Made by a program: the position numbers and the translations under genes
The notes under the pieces: model-generated
What the model was told of the DNA's origin: nothing
What the model saw: only the letters and a program-made list of their open reading frames with translations
The model's database searches: none
Source of the DNA: Delphinapterus leucas
Lineage: Eukaryota; Chordata; Mammalia; Artiodactyla; Monodontidae
Length of the DNA stretch: 64,000 nt
Assembly (NCBI RefSeq): GCF_002288925.2
Contig: NW_022098031.1
Span: forward strand, 12,285,309-12,349,308
Direction of reading: 5' to 3'
Part shown: positions 32,220 through 44,838 of the stretch, one piece after another
Layout of the letters: each line of letters opens with the position of its first letter
Position numbering within the stretch: position 1 is the first letter of the stretch

Positions 32220-33985
32220 TAATGTAGGTGGAAGAGAACGTCGCTTGACAGTGCAGGACAGCTGAAATGTTAATATTTAATCCAGGTCAATCAAAATTTG
32301 GCATTTTGGGCAGCTCGTTTTCTTGTTTCATCCCAATTATTGATAATCCTTATGGGCTTTAGGATTCAAACTGATTTATAATTGCCAAAATGAAATGCAT
32401 CAGCAAATAACCTATTTATATAAAATTTCTTTATATACCTATAAAATATCTCCATTAGATTTATATTATTGATAATTGTTTGCTCGTCTAATATCTGGTT
32501 CATTTGCATTATTTAAATAACTTTATGTAATACCTCCAATGTACAAATAAATATTTCCACTCAGAAATACTTTAGCTTTACCAAGGTTAAAATTTCCTTA
32601 AGGTGTTTTTGTATATAAGACTTAAAAAAAAATCTGTTCATATTTTCTTAACACATCCACAACCCTTTTCTTTATTTGAATGTCTACTGCCTCCTCTGTC
32701 CTACTTTGATGGAGAGGTATGTCAACGTTATACATGGTGACACATTTTTCTGGCTTACTTCACTTCCTTATCCCTCTCATTGGAATGGATAATTGAGATA
32801 GTCCTCTGGGGGCAGAATCAAGCCCCAAACCAAATTCTTGCTTCATTTCACTGGTGTCATTGAGGTGCCTTCCCTTTATATCATTAGGAGACGGCCAGCA
32901 ATCTATTACGTAAGATAAATAAAGGAGAATGAGATAATGGTAAGTGCAAACAAGTTCCTGTGTAGTCTAGAAAAGCAAAGGGAGTTGCAGAGAAAGAATT
33001 TGCGATTTTTCTCCAGCACTGCCTAGAGGGCAGGTGTTCTGATTATTAATGAGGCATCCTGCTGTTTCCACAAAAATATCCCCAGGGTAGAGAAGGGTAG
33101 TTCATGGGGCTCCATGGCTCAGCTTCCCTAAGGAGTATCATAATCTGTGCTTTTTCTGTTCTCACCAAGCCAGCTGCCAGTTGCTAACTTTGCTTCCAAG
33201 TGAACACCCTCCCCCTCCCCCAACCCCCAGGAAGGATGTGTTCCATATAGATAAGTCCCTAGTTTTGGGGTCAAACAAAAGCTTACGTTTAAATAATTGA
33301 TGATTTTGGATTTAAACAGGTTTCTTTCTCATTAAATTCCTGTGAATCCATTCCATTATACCCATTACAGCATGGGGGAACCAAACAAAACTGCTTTTCT
33401 GAAACTGTAAAAAGTCAGATCATGAATCACGGTGATGACAGAGGTCCAGCCCCTTGTGAGCCTGAAGCTCAAATGACCATCTGGCCTCACTCATTTATGA
33501 ACTGTTCATGAAGTACGTTCAGTATTTGTGGATTATTTTTTCATATACACTTTAAGGTTATTACAAGGCTCTAAAGAAAACTTAAATGATAAGATTCTGT
33601 GACATTTGTGTTAATTTATTCATGTATTCTTACTCTTCATGTTACATTTTTATAAAATGTCTTTACCTTGTACCATTAATAACCTGGGAGTTTGGAAACA
33701 AGTTTCCAAATGGAGATTGGTATTTAAATTTAGGCTTAACATTTTCTTTTAGTTTATCTTGAGGATATCACTGCCTTATTGTAAGAGCTAATATAAATTA
33801 ATATGGAACTTTATAAATATGAGAAAGAAAGGATCATTTTTCTGCTTGAGAAGAAAACTTATTGGTGCTGATAAGGTTTTTCTGAATAATTTAGAATAAC
33901 TGTTGTTTGGAAACATTTTAATCCTCTAAAGCTCTGAAATTTGGGAGAATTAGGGGAAAGTACAGAATAAAAGGAAGTACACATG
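32220..33985. other. AT-rich single-copy stretch
   Basis: Strongly AT-rich around 32390-32640. A C-rich tract lies at 33207-33232. No gene, RNA or repeat family is recognised. Confidence 0.4.
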
Positions 33986-33989
33986 GGAA

Positions 33990-34595
33990 TATCATAGGTT
34001 GGTTTGGTGGTTAATCTTACGTGTCAATTTGTGTGGGTCACCAGGGTGCCCAGATATCTGGGCAAGCATGAGTCTGCATGGTCCTGTGAGGGTGTTTTGG
34101 CTGAGATTAACATTTAAATCGGTAGACTGAGTAAAGCAGATTGTCCTGCCTCCTGTGGGTAGGCCCCATCAAGTCAACTGAGGGCCTGAACAGAAAAAAA
34201 GGTGGATCGTCCCCTGAGTATGAGTTAAGAGAGAATTCTTCCTGCTTGTCTGCCCTTGGAGTGGAACACAGGGGTTTTTTTTCCTGACTTCAGACTCAGA
34301 CTGAAACTGAGGGTGGAAACTTTGGCTCTTCCTGCATCTTAAGCCTACTGGCCTTTGGACTGGAGTTGTACCCTTGGTCCTTCTGGCTCTCAGGCCTTCG
34401 GACTCAGACTGGAACTACACTATCAGCTCTCCTAGGTCTGCAGCTTGATGACTCACCCTGCAGATCTCGTGACTTGCAGCCTGTATAATTGTGTTAGCCA
34501 ATTCCTTATAATAAATTTTTTTCTCTCTATATAGGTGTCTATCTGTCTTTCCACATCCTAGTCGTTTTGTTTCTCTGGAGAACCCTGACTAATGC
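33990..34595. repeat. Old composite interspersed repeat with internal tandem units
   Basis: 'ggttaatcttacgtgtcaat', 'gcccagatatctgggcaagc', 'taaatcggtagactgagtaa', 'cagattgtcctgcctcctgt' and the end 'tctggagaaccctgactaat' match a well-known eutherian repeat whose name I do not recall with certainty. Within it, 34270-34440 carries degenerate direct repeats built on 'cttcggactcagactggaac' and 'ggctcttcctg'. Confidence 0.6.
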
Positions 34596-36639
34596 AGTTG
34601 AACTAAGTTGTTTTGATTCGGAGATATAAAGAGAGAGACGAGTAATTATTTTGAAAATTACAATGCCAGAGGGAACATTATATAAAACGACTTAATTTGT
34701 CCAGTTTAATGTTTCCTAGAATGTCTGATTTAAAAAGAATTATTCTGAGAAAACAGGGGAAATTCAAACAGTGTATTAAATGTGGTTCAGAACATTCTTT
34801 AAAATGTCTAGTGATTGAAATTAATGCAGTAAATTTCCCCTCGGGCAGATTTTAGGTGTTGGGTAAATAATGATTAAAGTGAAGCCGTACACTTGGCATG
34901 TGATAAAGGAAATCATGTCTTTACTTTCCATTTATCAATTACTGTCATACTTTAATTATATTATCATGAAAATATACACTTACAAACCCTGATTTATGCT
35001 TGATAGGCACCATGGCATAGTTTTACCATAAACAATTAAGAATAGATCCTATTTAACAAGATTTTTTTCCTTTCTGGTTCTCCTGTTACTCAACAGTTCA
35101 TTCCTAGATTAAGGAAAGTGCCTTCACAATGTTGGAAAACTCTTTGCTTTGCAGGAGGTACTGTATTTGAAATCATGTATTAGGAAAGCATAGATATTAT
35201 TGATTACTGACCTTTGTTGTTTCTTTGTTATTGATCAGAGTGGCAACGTGTGACTGTGTCCTAAATTAGGGCTATGCTGATAAAGTATAGAAAGCTTAAA
35301 AATAAGCATGAGTAAAACAAGAGATGAAGAACTTGAAAGTATTCTTTAAACACATGGGATGCAATTTGAAGATTATGGTAGACTTTCAGAAAACGCTCTC
35401 CATATTAAATTTTGTAAATCCTCTAGACATGTTTCATATCACTTGAAAATAGATCTTGAAACTTGGAACGTTTGTAAGTAAAAAATACTTTCTAGCTTTA
35501 ACAAACAAACAAACAAAAATCCATTCTGCTGTATTTTATAAAGATATATTCCTAGTGCTATGTGGTATCTACTTTGTGCTGAACAAAGTTAATTTTAACA
35601 CAGCGAAGGAAATATAAATGATCTCTTTAGAATATCAGGCCTCCAGGTAAAGTAAAAGCCTTTTTGATCCTAGGCCAAAGGGCATAATAGAAGAAAGTAT
35701 AATTATTTAATGTTAAGATTTTTTCCTTTACCCAAACCTTCAGTTCCTAGATTTTCTTGACTGTTTTTTCTGATGGTGGCTCTCTTAACATTTTTGCAAA
35801 AAGAAAGAAATAAAGATTTAAATACTCTTTTTTTTTTTAACCACCTAAGAAACTTGTTGGAATCTGAGGTTTTGAAGTATGTGCATTTTGCCTTTTAAAA
35901 AACATAATGCGCCTGATACTTTTTGTTTGAAGGTGGGATTTTTTGAACACGAAAGGTACTTTGTAGTTCAGGGGCAGCTTCCGAAGCAGGTGGCTGGAAG
36001 GCAAAGTGCTGAGACCGTTGTCTGTACACAGTCAGGACCTCCCAGGAGAGTTGAGCTCTACATGCCTCAACCTGATTAGGCCTAAACTGTCTGTGGGTGG
36101 AGGGGAGCATGAACACACGGATGCTCTCGCAGATTCTCCAAATAGGAATGTCCCAGACCCTGAGAGCCCCCTCGCTGTGGACTCCAGCCTGAGAGGGCAG
36201 CTGTATAGATATTCCCCTGTCATTCATAGGGGTCACAACCTAAAATATCACGTAGGACACCTTGTCTTTTAATTGTGAATTTCAAAGATCATTTCATTTA
36301 CCATTTTACTAGGCTTTCTTATAGCATCGTTTAACAGGTAGGGCAGGGGTGGGCATACTTAGGGCTCAGAGGGGCCACACTGTGCACTGCGCTGAGCACA
36401 CACACACATGCATGCACATGCCTGGCGTGCCATGGTGTTCAGCCAAAGCTCATAGGTCCCTAACCACCCAGCCTTGCCCCCTCAAGGCTCACCATGTGCC
36501 TTCTCGCATAATCAGTTCCTCGCAAAGGGCTCCTGTGGGAAGAGTGTTGTGAACCCTTCTTCTCACTTTGTGTCCAGTTTTGATTGAGTGTTAATAGGTG
36601 CAGGACCACCTGAAGGTAGACTGGGTTAGATTCTTCGTC
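34596..36639. other. Single-copy stretch without a recognised feature
   Basis: AT-rich to about 35880, with an (AAAC)n run at 35502-35517 and a T run at 35828-35838. From 35930 to 36240 composition is more balanced and overlapping open frames exist on both strands (up to 113 codons, minus). None is recognisable. Confidence 0.4.
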
Positions 36640-36705
36640 TCATCCCCGGTGCCTAGCGCAGTGTCTGGCCCACAGTCTTAACTCATTACTTTTGTTCATT
36701 GAGCA
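36640..36705 (+). repeat. L2 LINE 3' tail (short)
   Basis: 'ctcatccccggtgcctagcg' and 'cagtgtctggcccacagtct' follow the L2 terminus. Confidence 0.65.
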
Positions 36706-38523
36706 GCAGGAAACAATCCTGAGGAAACGTCAGGCTTGCGGCCTGGCTCGCTCATTACCCAGCATACAAGACGTCGACCCCACCCTAATTCACCCTGTTC
36801 AATATCTTTCTCATTCACTGAAAACCCCACACGGAGAAGCTTCACAGTTGGGAGATCGGTGCCATCTCCGGAACCTGCCTGGCTGGCGCGCACAGTGATT
36901 GAAGGCGAGCACTGTGTCCAGGCTGCCGTCCTGTTTGATGCCCACCCGCATCTGATGCCTGCTGAGAACGCAGGCTCTGTGTGATCTCACCCACTTTCTG
37001 TCTCGCTCTCCTTTGTCACAATGTACTCTTTTTCTTTTCTAAAGCTAGCTGTCTCCTTGTCTAGACAACCCCCGCTTCCATCTCCAGATGGCTTTGTCTG
37101 GGAAACCCATACGCTTTCTCGCTAAAACTCCTTCCCCAGGACGCACAGGCAGTTAAGCTAGTCTTACTCTTGTGGTGTTACTCCAGTTAGTAAGCGTTTG
37201 CCAAATAAGTTAAGATTTTGCCAAAAAGAAAATCACAGCACTATTTTCCTCAGTTAGTGAATTTCACTGGGATGTTTATGCCTTTCAATGGTTAAGACCT
37301 TTTACTTGGAACATGTCAGGAAGGGCATCTCAAAAGCAAGGTTCTGGTCTGCTGAGGTCGTTGTGGGACTTCATGTCATTCGCCTGTAGAGGGCCTGGAT
37401 ATTAGGAAATGAATTTCCTTTAAGATCAGGTAAATTGGGAGATAGAAACTGGGCCATCCAGAGGCATGGTTTGTGTCTCATAAAATAGGAAAGCTTGTTT
37501 TCTTTCTCAGATTTAATCTGATTTTAATTCAGCTTTCTGATGGGACCTGCCTGCAGTGTCTCCATATTTGTTTTTCGCGAGCCAAGGCGCATGCAGATTC
37601 TTTGGTTTCCAGGTCTTAGTGTCATGATCTTTATGTGCTCTGTGACCCACCAAACTTCTCATCAAGGAAAAGTTGGACTGGGCAGCCCTCTCCCAAGGGC
37701 AGTATTTATTTATTTATTTTTAAAATTTTATATAGCCACTTATTACAATCATTCAATGCCAGTTATATGCACTTACTTGTGTTTGATTTGTCTTTACCCT
37801 TATTACAAACCATTCCCTTTAAAAGCTACATTTTATTTTATTTTTTATTGTTAAAGAACAGAAGACGTGCTCTAGGGCAGATACAATAGAGAAAAAACAA
37901 ATAGGTCAAAAGACTAAAAGAATAAGGTAACTTTAAGACCTTGAACTGGTTTTTTATTTCTTAAAATTATAACATTTCCTCTCCTACATTTTCTAGATTT
38001 GGTGTTAACAAAATCGATGCCCTTTGAAAGTCAATGATAACAAGGAGAAAATACTCAGAATACTAATTTGGATAAATGACATTTTAAAATTCAAAAAATA
38101 TTTGCTGAAGGTAAATTAGTAATGAATGAGTTACTAGCCAGGGAGATTGTTAGGTAAATTTTTTAAATGTTATTATAAAACATTTCAGATATATAAAAAG
38201 AATAGACTAATACAAGTGCATACATATGCACTACCCATCTTAAAGAAAACAACCAGTACGGGTGAAACTGTATATACCTTGCCAAAACATTTTTCATCTC
38301 TTCTACACGCAGGTAATCAAAACCATTAATTTGGTATTTATCATTCTCATGAATCTTTTTATGATTTACACACGCATATGCATACACACAGTCCTTCTCA
38401 CTTTACTTTGCCTCATTCTGTCTTCTTTTCTAAGTTCAAAATGTAGATGCTTGGCTCATTAATTTTCAGCCTTTATTCTTTGCTTATAAACATTTTTAAA
38501 GCAATAAATTCTTCTCTAGTTAC
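36706..38523. other. Single-copy stretch without a recognised feature
   Basis: GC-richer from 36720 to 37150, AT-rich after. Short overlapping open frames at 36692-36984 and 37540-37889 have no recognisable domain. A (TTTA)n run sits at 37703-37720. Confidence 0.4.
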
Positions 38524-38735
38524 TATTTTATTTTTTTAACGTCTTTATTGGAGTATAATTGCTTTACAATGGTGTGTTAGTTTCTGCTGTATAACAGAGG
38601 GAATCAGCTATATGTATACATATATTCCCATATCTCCTCCCTCTTGTGTCTCCCTCCGACCCTCCCTATCCCACCCCTCTAGGTGGTCACAGAGCACTGA
38701 GCTGATCTCCCTGTGCTATGTGGCTGCTTCTCAAG
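38524..38735 (-). mobile_element. L1 3' end, 5'-truncated
   Basis: Reverse complement of a cetartiodactyl L1 tail: 'cgtctttattggagtataat', 'gctttacaatggtgtgttag', 'cagctatatgtatacatata', 'gagctgatctccctgtgcta'. A different L1 subfamily from the copies at 21.2 and 58.8 kb. Confidence 0.88.
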
Positions 38736-39430
38736 GGCAGTTTTTAATATTGGCATTTCTTACACACTGTGACATGATATACTAATTGCTCAATCCTGAT
38801 CAATGATGCATTAACACATTCCAAGATTTTCTAATGATTTCCTTTTTAATTTAGTCTAAAGTAGATTCTAATTTATCCCTGTGATACTGCTCATTGGTTT
38901 ATGATATTCTTTCTTAGGTGGAAGAGAAAGGGTTAGAATTGAAACCAACACACCATGAGTTGACAATCCTCGGTGATTATTGCTGATGTGCCAGTAAAAT
39001 TTTGATAATTGCCAGTTATATTAATGTCTACATCATGGTTATTAGCATAACAGCAGAAAAGATTATGCAAGTACTATTTGCAATAACATGATTCATATTC
39101 ATTACAATTAAAAAAAATCTATAAATTCTATGTAATTCAAAACAACAAAATATATAATATATTCTTATGCTTGTTCTTCAATAATGCATCTCTTTTGCTT
39201 AATTAATTCTACCAGTAGAATAGCTTTGGGGAAAGAGACTCACATTTTAAAAAAATTATTTGAACTAAAAATAACTATATGTATTCATTTTTCCCACATA
39301 AAATGACAAAATTTTGAGGTCTTTTAAATTTTGGTTTCTTGACCCATATGCCTATAAAATACTTTCATAAATATCATAGCAAAAATTCTATCATATTCTG
39401 TTTATTTTATCAAATTTTGTTTTGTCAAGA
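38736..39430. other. AT-rich single-copy stretch
   Basis: No recognised gene, RNA or repeat. Confidence 0.4.
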
Positions 39431-39440
39431 ATAGGTTGGG

Positions 39441-39788
39441 TGAATTCCCTGGTGGCACAGTGGTTAAAAATCTGCCTGCCAATGCAGGGGACACGGGTTC
39501 GAGCCCTGCTCTGGGAAGATCCCAGGTGCCGCGCAGAGCAACTAAGTCCATGTGCCACAACTACTGAGCCTGTGCTCTAGAGCCCGCGAGCCACAACTAC
39601 TGAGCCCGCGTGCTGCAACAGCTGAAGCCCATGTGCCTGGAGCCCATGCTCTGCAGCAAGAGAAGCCATTGCAATGAGAAGCCCGTGCACCGCAACGAAG
39701 AGTAGCCCCCGCTCGCCGCAGCTAGAGAAAGCCCACGCGCAGCAACAAAGATCCAACACAGCCAAAAATTAAAAAAGGGAAAAAAAAG
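39441..39788 (+). mobile_element. Long CHR-type tRNA-derived SINE
   Basis: Head 'attccctggtggcacagtgg', box-B motif gggttcgagccc, then 'ccacaactactgagcc' repeats and the end 'atccaacacagccaaaaatt'. Target duplication is weak (aggttggg versus aggttttggg), which suggests an older insertion. Confidence 0.95.
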
Positions 39789-40184
39789 GTCAGGTTTTGG
39801 GAGTATGTCATATGTGAACCTCATCTGTCATATGTGTTGTGAAGAAAATAAAGGTCAAGAACTACGCTTCTAGAAATAATAAACTGAATGAATCAAAAGG
39901 AAAACACCTGTTCAAGAGTATTTATAACCTTACCAATATTGTTAAAAACAAACAGACAAACCCCAAAGAATTAGGTAGCCCAGAAGGATTTCTCTTATCA
40001 TTACTGGAGCCAGCATTATTGATTACTTGATTCCCACAATCTTTGAGATGGATATCATAGATAAAGTTAAAAATCACTTACGATCCCAGAATTTGCTATT
40101 TGTACAGTGAGAAAAGTGGTTAAAATTTAGAGGTAAAGAAAAGATCTCCTTATTTCTAATAGTATCCTTCTGTAGTCCATAGAC
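39789..40184. other. Single-copy stretch without a recognised feature
   Basis: AT-rich. The 63-codon open frame at 39839-40030 has no recognisable domain. Confidence 0.4.
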
Positions 40185-40322
40185 CATTCCTCACTGGTTA
40201 AACAGGGATGGCAATAATAATACCGATCTCTTAGGATTGTTATAAGAATTTAATGACTTAACAGGAGTGTACCATGACATATACTACAGCACAGTAAGTG
40301 CTGGCTATTATCATTATTGAGC
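40185..40322 (+). repeat. MIR SINE, 3' half
   Basis: 'acagggatggcaataataat', 'ttgttataagaatttaatga', 'cagcacagtaagtgctggct' and 'attatcattattga' form the MIR 3' order. Confidence 0.85.
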
Positions 40323-40357
40323 CCAGGCTGGTGATGATTCTTCAAAACCAGTGTTTA

Positions 40358-40624
40358 TCTTTCTTTCTTTTTTTCATTTAAGTATAGTTGATTTACAATG
40401 TTGTGTTAATTTCTGCTGTACAGCAAAGTGGTTCAGTTATCCACATTTTCATATGTATTTTTCATATTCTTTTTCACTGTGGTTTATCACAGGATACTGA
40501 ACATAGTTCCCTGTGCTGTACAGTAGGACCTTGTTGTTTATCCTTTCTATGTATAATAGTTTGCATTTGCTAATCCCAACTTACTTCCGCCCTTGGCAAC
40601 CACAAATCTGTATGTCTGTTTCTG
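40358..40624 (-). mobile_element. L1 3' end with 18-bp target duplication
   Basis: Reverse complement of the L1 tail ('gtatagttgatttacaatgt', 'cagcaaagtggttcagttat', 'cagtaggaccttgttgttta'). Flanked by cttcaaaaccagtgttta (40340-40357) and its near-copy with one change (40625-40642). It is about 267 bp, strongly 5'-truncated. Confidence 0.95.
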
Positions 40625-40647
40625 CTTCAAAACCAGCGTTTAAATGC

Positions 40648-40771
40648 CCCCTTTTTTTTTTTTTTTGGCCACACCATGCGGCTTGTGAGATCTTAGTTCC
40701 CTGACCAGGGGACCGGTGCCGCCTGCAGTGGAAGTGCAGAGTCCTAACCACTGGACCACGAGGGAAGTCCC
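40648..40771 (-). mobile_element. Short tRNA-derived SINE of the ruminant/cetacean tRNA-Glu type
   Basis: Only about 120 bp: T-run, then 'ggccacaccatgcggcttgt', 'agatcttagttccctgacca' and the head 'ccacgagggaagtccc'. Target duplication ttaaatgc at 40640-40647 and 40772-40779. It overlaps the right target copy of the L1 just upstream. Confidence 0.93.
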
Positions 40772-40779
40772 TTAAATGC

Positions 40780-43394
40780 TTTTTTGATGACAGGAATGAA
40801 AAGGAATTATCTACTAGTAGGCTAGATTTCAATATCAAATGGTATAAACAGTATAATATTTAAATGTCCTTTTTTTGGCTTAATTTATCTTACTATTACA
40901 ACTTTCAGATTTATCACTTGAATGACCTCCTGACATAACTGAATAGAAAACATTCCTATCTGGGCTGAAGACATTGAATTTCCATCTTCAGCTCCAGAAA
41001 GCAGCTGTTCTTGTCACATTATTGTCCTGAGGAGTCACTGTATATAAACAATGCCAAGGCTATTGTTGCTTTGTTAATAATTCTCCAACAATGAGAGTCT
41101 TTTTTCTTTTTTTTTTTTTTTGAGGTGGTAATACCTGTTCCTAAAATATTCAGCTTGTGGCATTTCTGGTCGTATTTTCCAAACTATGTTCCTTGGGACA
41201 TTAGTTTTGTAAGATGCTCTAAGAAATGAGAGCATTGTGGTCAGACAAGTTTACTGCCCATTCTGGGTCCATTTTGGAAGGTCCACATTGCATGTTAGCT
41301 AGTTAGAAGTTCTGAGAAGTCTTGGAGTAAAAAAATACTGGGAGAAACAATATTCTTTGGTGCAGTATTTTGGAGTTTCAAACAGGCACCTTTTCATGTA
41401 CTTGAGCAGATCCAAAGCTGCATCTTGATGCGGGTTTTGGCCTGAGATGCTGCTGCAGCTGACTTGTGCGGAGATGATGAGGTGACCCCTTACCCAGGCA
41501 GGGATTTTAGACAGTTTTTCGGCTTCTTTAACGGAATGTTAACTTTGCACTCTCATGTTTGGTACCCTAAGTTCTTCTTCCTAGCATGGATACCGGGTAC
41601 CTGTGCTACGTTTTTTTTTCCTTAAACTTGAGGTAACTTCCATCTATATCCTGTAACAGCTACAGTAGAGGAAGAGAAATAAAGAAAATAATAGTCATCT
41701 TTTTCTGTGAATTCAAATTCCACCCAGGAGTTGATGATCACAATTCAGAAAAGAACTATATTTCTTGACTTCTTCAGTATAATTCTCCATTAAAACATCC
41801 TCACTAAATGGTATTAATACTGTGCCCTCAAACTTTACAGATCTCTGTCACACTTAACATTATTAGGATTGTTTTCCAACCTTTTATTGCATGTTATTGT
41901 TGAAGACATGGTATTGTTAAGTGTTCCTTGTTTAAATTCCCTTGATTAGTATGTCTTGATAAACTCTGTTTGGAAGTTAGTAGTAAAAATGTTGGTTCTT
42001 TCCTAAAAAAAACCCTGGATATTTCATCTTATCAGATGTATCAAGTATAATTAAGTATTCTTTCATGTTTTCCTTTTTGCCTAGGCTGTCAGAAAGATCA
42101 AAGTCAAATTTAATACACACCATAGTAATAGCTACACACGCTTTTTAAAATTTAAACAGGCTTATATACTACTTCAGTTCCCTTGGAAGCAGGTGGTACT
42201 TAAATTTTATGTTAATAGTGAAAGATACTTCTTATGCAAAGCGTGTGTTCAGAAAATTTATCTTCAAACCATTTTAACTGATAAATTTTTTCATAGAGAT
42301 AAAGTTATATGTGTGTTAGTTATATGTGTTTCACACTGGCCTTCAAAGCTTCTTAATTTTTAGATAGCAAAAGTCCTGTGCCTAGAAATTGAGGTTAAAA
42401 AGAAAAAGAAATACCAAAATGCTTTATAACATTACATAGGTAAAACAGTTTGGAATTTTTCTTAAGCATGATAATTTTCTAAAGCTTTCAATAATTAAAA
42501 AGCAATTAAAAATGAAACAGTAAAATTTTAATGAAAAATAGATGCTGGCCATGAAATTTGCAAATGTAGGTAACATTGCTTTCTTGTTTGTTATAGATTG
42601 ACCTTCCTTGATTACTTCTTGGAGTAGGTTTATTCAGTGAAAATTGGAGACATAGTTATCTTAGGTGACAAATCTCAGATGCTGGTGCAGGCAGCAATGG
42701 GAACTATTAGTCACCATGTTCATTCCAGTTTTAAACAGCATGTTGAACTATGCATTTTAATGATGGACAGACAACACACTGAACATAGCTTGTGTTGTAA
42801 CAACATCAATAAACCATTTTAATGTATGTTCTAGATTTCCATTAGTTTTGAATGTTAATATTGAAGAAAAATGAGCTTTCAAGATCTGTAGTCTAGTTTC
42901 AAGATAATGTCTAGTTTCATTTACACATTTTTTCTTGATTCCATGATAGCACCAGGACTGCTCTTAAAATTATCCCAAATAAAACAAAGTTCTCACATAG
43001 AAGGAATGATTTCATCAAGTCCCTGTCCTCCCCAAATTCTCTCCCTTTTTGTCTTGGTTACATGAAACCATAATATAATTGGTGTAAATAAAGGCTGTAT
43101 ACTTAGAGAGTGGAAAGTCCAGGGAAGGGAATGATGACTGAACTCAAATCTTCAAAGGCAATTTTGTGGAAAAGGTTAACAGACCTGGTCTGTGTAGAGT
43201 TGACCAAACTAGAGCTGATGGATTGAAGCCACAAGAACATAGATTTTAGCCCTAAAAAGAAAAATTGCGAATAATTACAGGTGTTAAAAATAGAATTGGC
43301 TACCTTGTAGAATTACCCACCATTGGATATATTTAAGCAGAGTTTCAAAGCCAATTTCAAAGCCAGTTTCCAGATGTTAAAGCATCTGTTTTGT
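40780..43394. other. Long AT-rich single-copy stretch
   Basis: A T-rich run lies at 41100-41121. No repeat family, RNA or gene is recognised. The 61-codon open frame at 42637-42822 has no recognisable domain. This is the largest stretch of the window with nothing identified. Confidence 0.4.
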
Positions 43395-43615
43395 GGAATC
43401 TCAAAGCTCCCTGTTTTTCCCCGTCATAGCACCCAATCACATTCTGCTCTGAATTTTGCATCATTTGTCTATCTCCCCATCTCCAGGAAGAACCCCTGGA
43501 GGACAGCAACCATGTGTTACTTATTTTGGTATCTCCATCCCTTAGCACAATGCTTGTCACAGAGATGCTCAATAAATATTGGTTGAATGGATGAATGCAT
43601 GAATGGATGCAGTTC
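43395..43615 (+). repeat. L2 LINE 3' tail
   Basis: 'gtctatctccccatctccag', 'ctggaggacagcaaccatgt', 'tccatcccttagcacaatgc' and 'ctcaataaatattggttgaa' followed by gaatg repeats match the L2 terminus closely. Confidence 0.9.
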
Positions 43616-43847
43616 GAAATAAGTTTTTTTTAAACTTATGTTTTTCAAGCTGCAGAACCAGTCCTTCAAGTTGAAGTCTGACATGGAGGTCTAGTATGTA
43701 AAAGAGATAAAAATGTTGCTGCTCTGGTGAAGTGGAGTTCTAGAGCCTGGAGACCTACCCACTTAGTCCTTGAAGCACCTTTGAAGAACAGTTTAAGAAT
43801 CTCTGATCTTCAGAGTTGAACTTAGAAGACTTCTTTGGTTTACTTTT

Positions 43848-44047
43848 TTTTTTTTTGCGGTACGTGGGCCTCTCACTGTTGTGGCCTCTCCCGCCGCGGA
43901 GCACAGGCTCCGGATGTGCAGGCTCAGCGGCCGTGGCTCACGGGCGCAGCCACTCCGCGGCATGTGGGATCTTCCCGGACCGGGGCACGAACCCGCGTCC
44001 CCTGCATCGGCAGGTGGACTCTCAACCACTACGCCACCAGGGAAGCC
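43848..44047 (-). mobile_element. CHR-2-like tRNA-derived SINE
   Basis: T-run, 'gcggtacgtgggcctctcac', head 'acgccaccagggaagcc' at right. Perfect 15-bp target duplication ctttggtttactttt at 43833-43847 and 44048-44062. Confidence 0.97.
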
Positions 44048-44063
44048 CTTTGGTTTACTTTTT

Positions 44064-44822
44064 GATCCCCAACCTTAGGTCTCTTAATTTCAAGTTTCCT
44101 GTCTTTCATTTTTAGACTTTTTCTTTTCCTCAGAATGTTTCCTGAGGTTAAGAGCCAGGTGCTAAATAGGAGAGGCCTGTGCTAGTATTTACCCCCAGAC
44201 CCAATTTCTTAGGTTCTTAGGCTAGAAAGGCTGTATGACACATTCCTCAGTTCTTGCTTGAACACTGTTGCCATGGGCTTTTAGTTTCAATACATTTTGG
44301 GTCCTCACTGTTCTGGCTCCTGGCTCTGATTGTGGTTGAACTGGATGCTTTGTAGGCCCGAGGTCATTACCAAGATGTGAAATTATGTTTTACAGAAGCC
44401 AGGAGAAGAGAGGAAAGGGGAGGCCCAACCCTGAAGATGGAACTAGGTGTCTGAATGGCCCTCAGCCCTGCTTCCTCTTTTGCACTTGGGCAGAGAGAGA
44501 GTGAGAACTGGGGATTAGTGCTAGTGGTGAATCTGTCAGCAAACTGACCAAAAAGACAGAGGAAAGGAGACTAATGAATGGCAAGAAGACAGGGGAGAGA
44601 TGGGTTCCTGGCCTGGGTATTGCTTCCATGCAAGGGATATTCATAATTCACGTGCTTCCTTTATGTCTGGAATTCCATGTTCTGCCTGTGCTAGTCATCC
44701 TAGTAATAGTGCTCTTCAACCTTGAGAGCCCATTAAAAGAAGACTTTGATTAAACGCACTGACCGGAGATTATGGTTTGCTTAGATGAGGTGAGAAATTG
44801 AAGTGGTGGGGATGAGATATTT
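44064..44822. other. Single-copy stretch without a recognised feature
   Basis: Purine-rich around 44390-44440 and 44490-44600. No gene or repeat family is recognised. Confidence 0.4.
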
Positions 44823-44838
44823 TGGATGCTATCAGTTT

